Source of the DNA: Hanleya hanleyi
Lineage: Eukaryota > Mollusca > Polyplacophora > Lepidopleurida > Hanleyidae
DNA length: 64,000 nucleotides
Assembly: GCA_036873755.1 (NCBI GenBank)
Contig: JAVTVY010045434.1
Span: forward strand, 62,001 to 126,000
Direction of reading: 5' to 3'
Positions 61,320 through 64,000 of this stretch are shown here, piece after piece. The position numbers and the translations under genes were made by a program. Position 1 is the first letter of the stretch, and the number at the start of each line of letters is the position of its first letter. The notes under the pieces are model-generated. The model had not been told where the DNA came from and did no database searches. It worked only from the letters and a program-made list of their open reading frames with translations.

Positions 61320-61698
61320 CTGAAATCATACACATGTAATATAAAACATAAAGATATATTTATTTATTAATAAATCATATGTCTGAATAAACAGCATAAT
61401 CCCAAAAATGTTCCTTATATATATATATTTCTTTTATTTCAAACATTGTCCTTCTTTCTCGAATAATATAGACTGGAGCCTACAAACTCACGTTGTTGAT
61501 TGGACATAAGAAATGTTCTTTTATAGACTATAGAAGATTCCCATCATGACCATATACCATAACTGCATGTTTACCAAACATATTTTCAATAATAATCCCA
61601 GTCGTGATGAAGTTTAATCCCTCATTTAATCCCATAATGCATTGTACATCCACGTCAGCCAAATGACAGCGTTCAATTATCTTGAAATCTGACATCGT

Positions 61699-61741
61699 CA
61701 GGGCCGTATCCAGAGATTTTTTGGGCATACCGGTATTCGAC

Positions 61742-61772
<31 letters not shown>

Positions 61773-62711
61773 CACGTAAATTTGATGTTTGTTGCTGCTG
61801 CACAAAAACCACGGAATCTCCGATGCTGTTGACTTACATCAGGGTTTGTTGGATCCTCGAAAATGCCAGTTCAGTGCTTTAATCAGTGCCAGGGTGTATA
61901 TTTTCCCGTTTTCCCGTAATCCTGTTCTCCCAAACACGTGGTCGTTGTTGTTGCTACCGATATAGCGCATTCCCCACACATCAGTTGTTCTCAAGTTTTT
62001 GATTGCTGTAGGAAGACCAGGCGAAAACCACCGTAGCACAGCGATCATTGCCTACTAGAGGGGTCAATGCAATGCCATTTAAAGTATATAATGCATGAAG
62101 CGTGGCCAGCAACGCGTGTTCAATGTGTTCAAGGCATCTAAGATCAACAGAAAATAATGATCTGTTTGTTCCCAAGCCAAAATCAAATATGCTGACAAGA
62201 AGCTTGAGCTACACAGGAGCCAAAATATGGAATTCGCTGGACAAGAAGCTAAGAGAGTCTCCCTCGGCTGGAGCCTTCAAACTTCGACTGATAAAAATTC
62301 TTCAGGCAAAAAGCATAAGTTAGCTGGATGCCATGATGTTAGATATATTATTATGTGTTTGATGTATACTTTGAATTTGGTTGAACTGTTTTCATATATA
62401 TATTTAATGTACATTGTTTGATTGTTTGTTAGAGGGCCTCTGGGAAGAACAGTTTACATAACTGACAGAGTAAATACTTGTATTTGTTACCCTCAGAAAA
62501 TAAAGTAATATATATATATATATATATGTGTATTGAACTCAAAGTTATGTAGCGGTCGCGACACTGTATTGAATTACAAAGTTTGAAGAAGGCTTCAGTT
62601 GAACTCCAGTTTAATGTAGTAAGGTTAAGCAGCCAAAAAAGATATTTTGACCTGGAGTTTGGGCGCCCATACCGGTATACCGGCATCAAAATGGCCCTGG
62701 ATACGGCCCTG
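61699..62711. mobile_element. 1.01-kb hAT5-like element carrying a retrotransposon fragment
   Basis: Left end CAGGGCCGTATCCAG; the complement of the right end is CAGGGCCGTATCCAGG. ATCGT is duplicated at 61694-61698 and 62712-62716. Both sub-ends carry 'ataccggtat'. The interior holds a (GTT)n tract (about 61740-61772), a reverse-transcriptase C-terminal fragment (62102-62323) and a (TA)n run at 62508-62527. It lies in the PKA intron between exons 61251-61319 and 63033-63090. Confidence 0.85.
62102..62323 (+). pseudogene. Non-LTR retrotransposon reverse-transcriptase C-terminal fragment
   Basis: The frame reads ...NDLFVPKPKSN...SLSYTGAKIWNSL...SPSAGAFKLRL. The SY-x-GAK-x-WNSLP-like block followed by SPS-x-x-x-FK is the conserved end of ORF2 proteins of LINE-type (Jockey/CR1-like) retrotransposons. 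Only the last ~60 residues remain, with no polymerase or endonuclease motifs, so it is dead. It is embedded in the hAT5-like element, either by 5'-truncated insertion or by capture. Confidence 0.7.
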
Positions 62712-63032
62712 ATCGTTTATGTAACATGACCCTAATATAATTGTTTGAAGTCCTGTGTGTAACACCACAACGTCAAATCAAAGCTCCAAGTCTACTAGAG
62801 CTTTTTTTTTTTTTTTGGTGTGTTGGTTACATATAGGACTTCCCCTTCTGGCTGTATTGGTCCAGTGATCCTGCTGAAATGCGGTGAATCCAGTCCAGAT
62901 TTAGATTTTGACAACAAAATAGTAGACGTCCTCTATCTTCTGTTTTGATGGCAGGGGAGGTAACCCAGCCTAAATAACCAAATTTTACAATTTCATCCCA
63001 GAACAGAAGACATCCGAGGTCAATTCTCTTAC

Positions 63033-63090
63033 CTCCAAAATATGAGCCCTTTTCACATCTTTTGACTTCCACTTCAATGGAAGGATCAGT
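63033..63090 (-). CDS. PRKAR2: Third-from-last exon of PKA type II regulatory subunit
   Basis: The acceptor TTTTGTACAG precedes 58 bp encoding TDPSIEVEVKRCEKGSYFG, followed by one G and the donor GTAAGA. The segment VEVKRCEKGSYFG fits RII text of the form EVEIARCHKGQYFG, just before the phosphate-binding cassette of the second cAMP site. It starts in phase 0 and ends in phase 1, joining correctly to 61251-61319. The upstream exon (expected to encode the FYIIE-type region) is not visible up to 64000. Confidence 0.93.
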
Positions 63091-64000
63091 CTGTACAAAA
63101 CAAATAAGTGTTTATTTACTATCAATGTATATACACAGTAACCTAGCTGAGAATACCAACCACTTGGAAAAACAATATATAGAAACCTGAAAATGCCAAT
63201 CTCTTGTAATAATGAAATCTCGACAATACTAATCAAACTTTGTGGTCCACTTCTCTCCCCATAGGAAACATATGTGTTCAACCCCATAGAATGAGAACCT
63301 GTTACAATAATCCCTCCAATAAACAAAAGTAGATCCAACGAATTATAGTTCTGCGGAGGTCAAAAATGCATGTGTGTGCTCTCCCCACGGGTGAGCTCCT
63401 CGAGCATCTTCACACACCTCTCCCCCCCCGCTTCTCACATAAAATAGATTTGAGTAAAAGTCAAATGCCCACCTAAATCCTCATATTCTTAATGTTTAAT
63501 GAAATAATTCATCACACTTACTGGTTTGAAATTTTATTAGTAAATTTGTTCAGGTTACATGCAAGATGTACTGAATTGTTTTCTAGGCCTTTTTCTGTGA
63601 CAAGGACTGAACCTCCTGTACATGTTCAGTAATAAGCAGTCTTGCAAATGGATATTCAGTTCTTTAACACAATTACTGGACAGCGTGAAAAGCTATAAAA
63701 GTACTCAATTAGCTGACACACAACTGGTCAATGGGTCAAGTTCAAAGACCTGGACGGACAATCTCTGCCTCAATCTAGTAAATCTGATTGTCTCCACACA
63801 ATACAGAGCAGTCCTTTATGGGGAAATCTCATCACATTGTATAGTGTAATACGATGGCAAGACAAAGAAAAGGATCTTATTTTCTGACTTAGCCACAGGA
63901 TGATTACAAAGAGAGATCATTATCGTCAAATTATACGTTCTACTCTCCCCTCGGCATCACGGAGGGCCAGCAATTATGAAAGCTGTTAGCCTGGACTACA
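63091..64000. other. PKA intron sequence, no exon seen
   Basis: I looked on the minus strand for the preceding RII exon (a GE...FYIIESG-type motif) and did not find it. Some C-rich and AT-rich stretches only. Confidence 0.5.

Overview
This is eukaryotic, intron- and repeat-rich DNA. It most likely comes from a mollusc, and a gastropod seems likelier than a bivalve. The clues are pearl/Helentron-like elements with ~160-bp core repeats followed by GGAC-type microsatellites, a tRNA-derived SINE, and short interspersed repeats carrying 'TTTAACGTCGCATTCAGCA'-type sequence. Placement below phylum level is inference. Almost every open reading frame is a by-product of tandem repeats whose unit is a multiple of 3, or of transposon sequence.

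The one host gene I can recognise is on the minus strand: the 3' end of a type II regulatory subunit of cAMP-dependent protein kinase (PRKAR2-like). Three exons are visible: 63033-63090, 61251-61319 and the terminal exon 22524-22654. They join in frame and give the last ~85 residues, covering the second cAMP-binding domain from its phosphate-binding cassette to the C-terminus. The last intron (22655-61250, ~38.6 kb) fills most of the window and is packed with mobile elements. The 3' UTR and downstream DNA lie below 22524, with a triple overlapping AATAAA at 22125-22138. Upstream exons lie beyond 64000.

Layout. 1-15288: a 47-bp minisatellite with higher-order structure, split by three insertions: a 3.1-kb foldback element (2581-5658), a 3.5-kb TIR element with a TA duplication (6981-10460), and a 650-bp insert (11905-12554). 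15289-22523: mostly unique AT-rich DNA with 238-bp MITEs and a 605-bp TIR element. 22655-35800: intron with pearl-like elements, a Mutator-like MITE, a SINE and an 823-bp CAGG-ended element. 35800-40010: a 42-bp minisatellite split by a 1.75-kb CAGG-ended element. 42139-48160: a degenerate ~0.95-kb tandem array, itself interrupted. 48517-53693: a second copy of the 3.5-kb TIR element with a near-perfect internal 1.66-kb duplication. 56530-58035: a large pearl-like element. 58940-62716: small tandem repeats, MITEs and a CAGG-ended element holding a non-LTR reverse-transcriptase fragment.

The most interesting structural signals are these: four different elements with CAGG...CCTG-type ends and 5-bp target duplications (hAT5-like); at least seven repeats that share one 3' module (core repeats, GGAC microsatellite, GC-rich hairpin); arrays of 21-bp palindromes nested inside an inverted repeat; and a Pro-to-Ser change in the PKA cAMP-binding cassette. 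No complete transposase, tRNA, rRNA or CRISPR array was seen.
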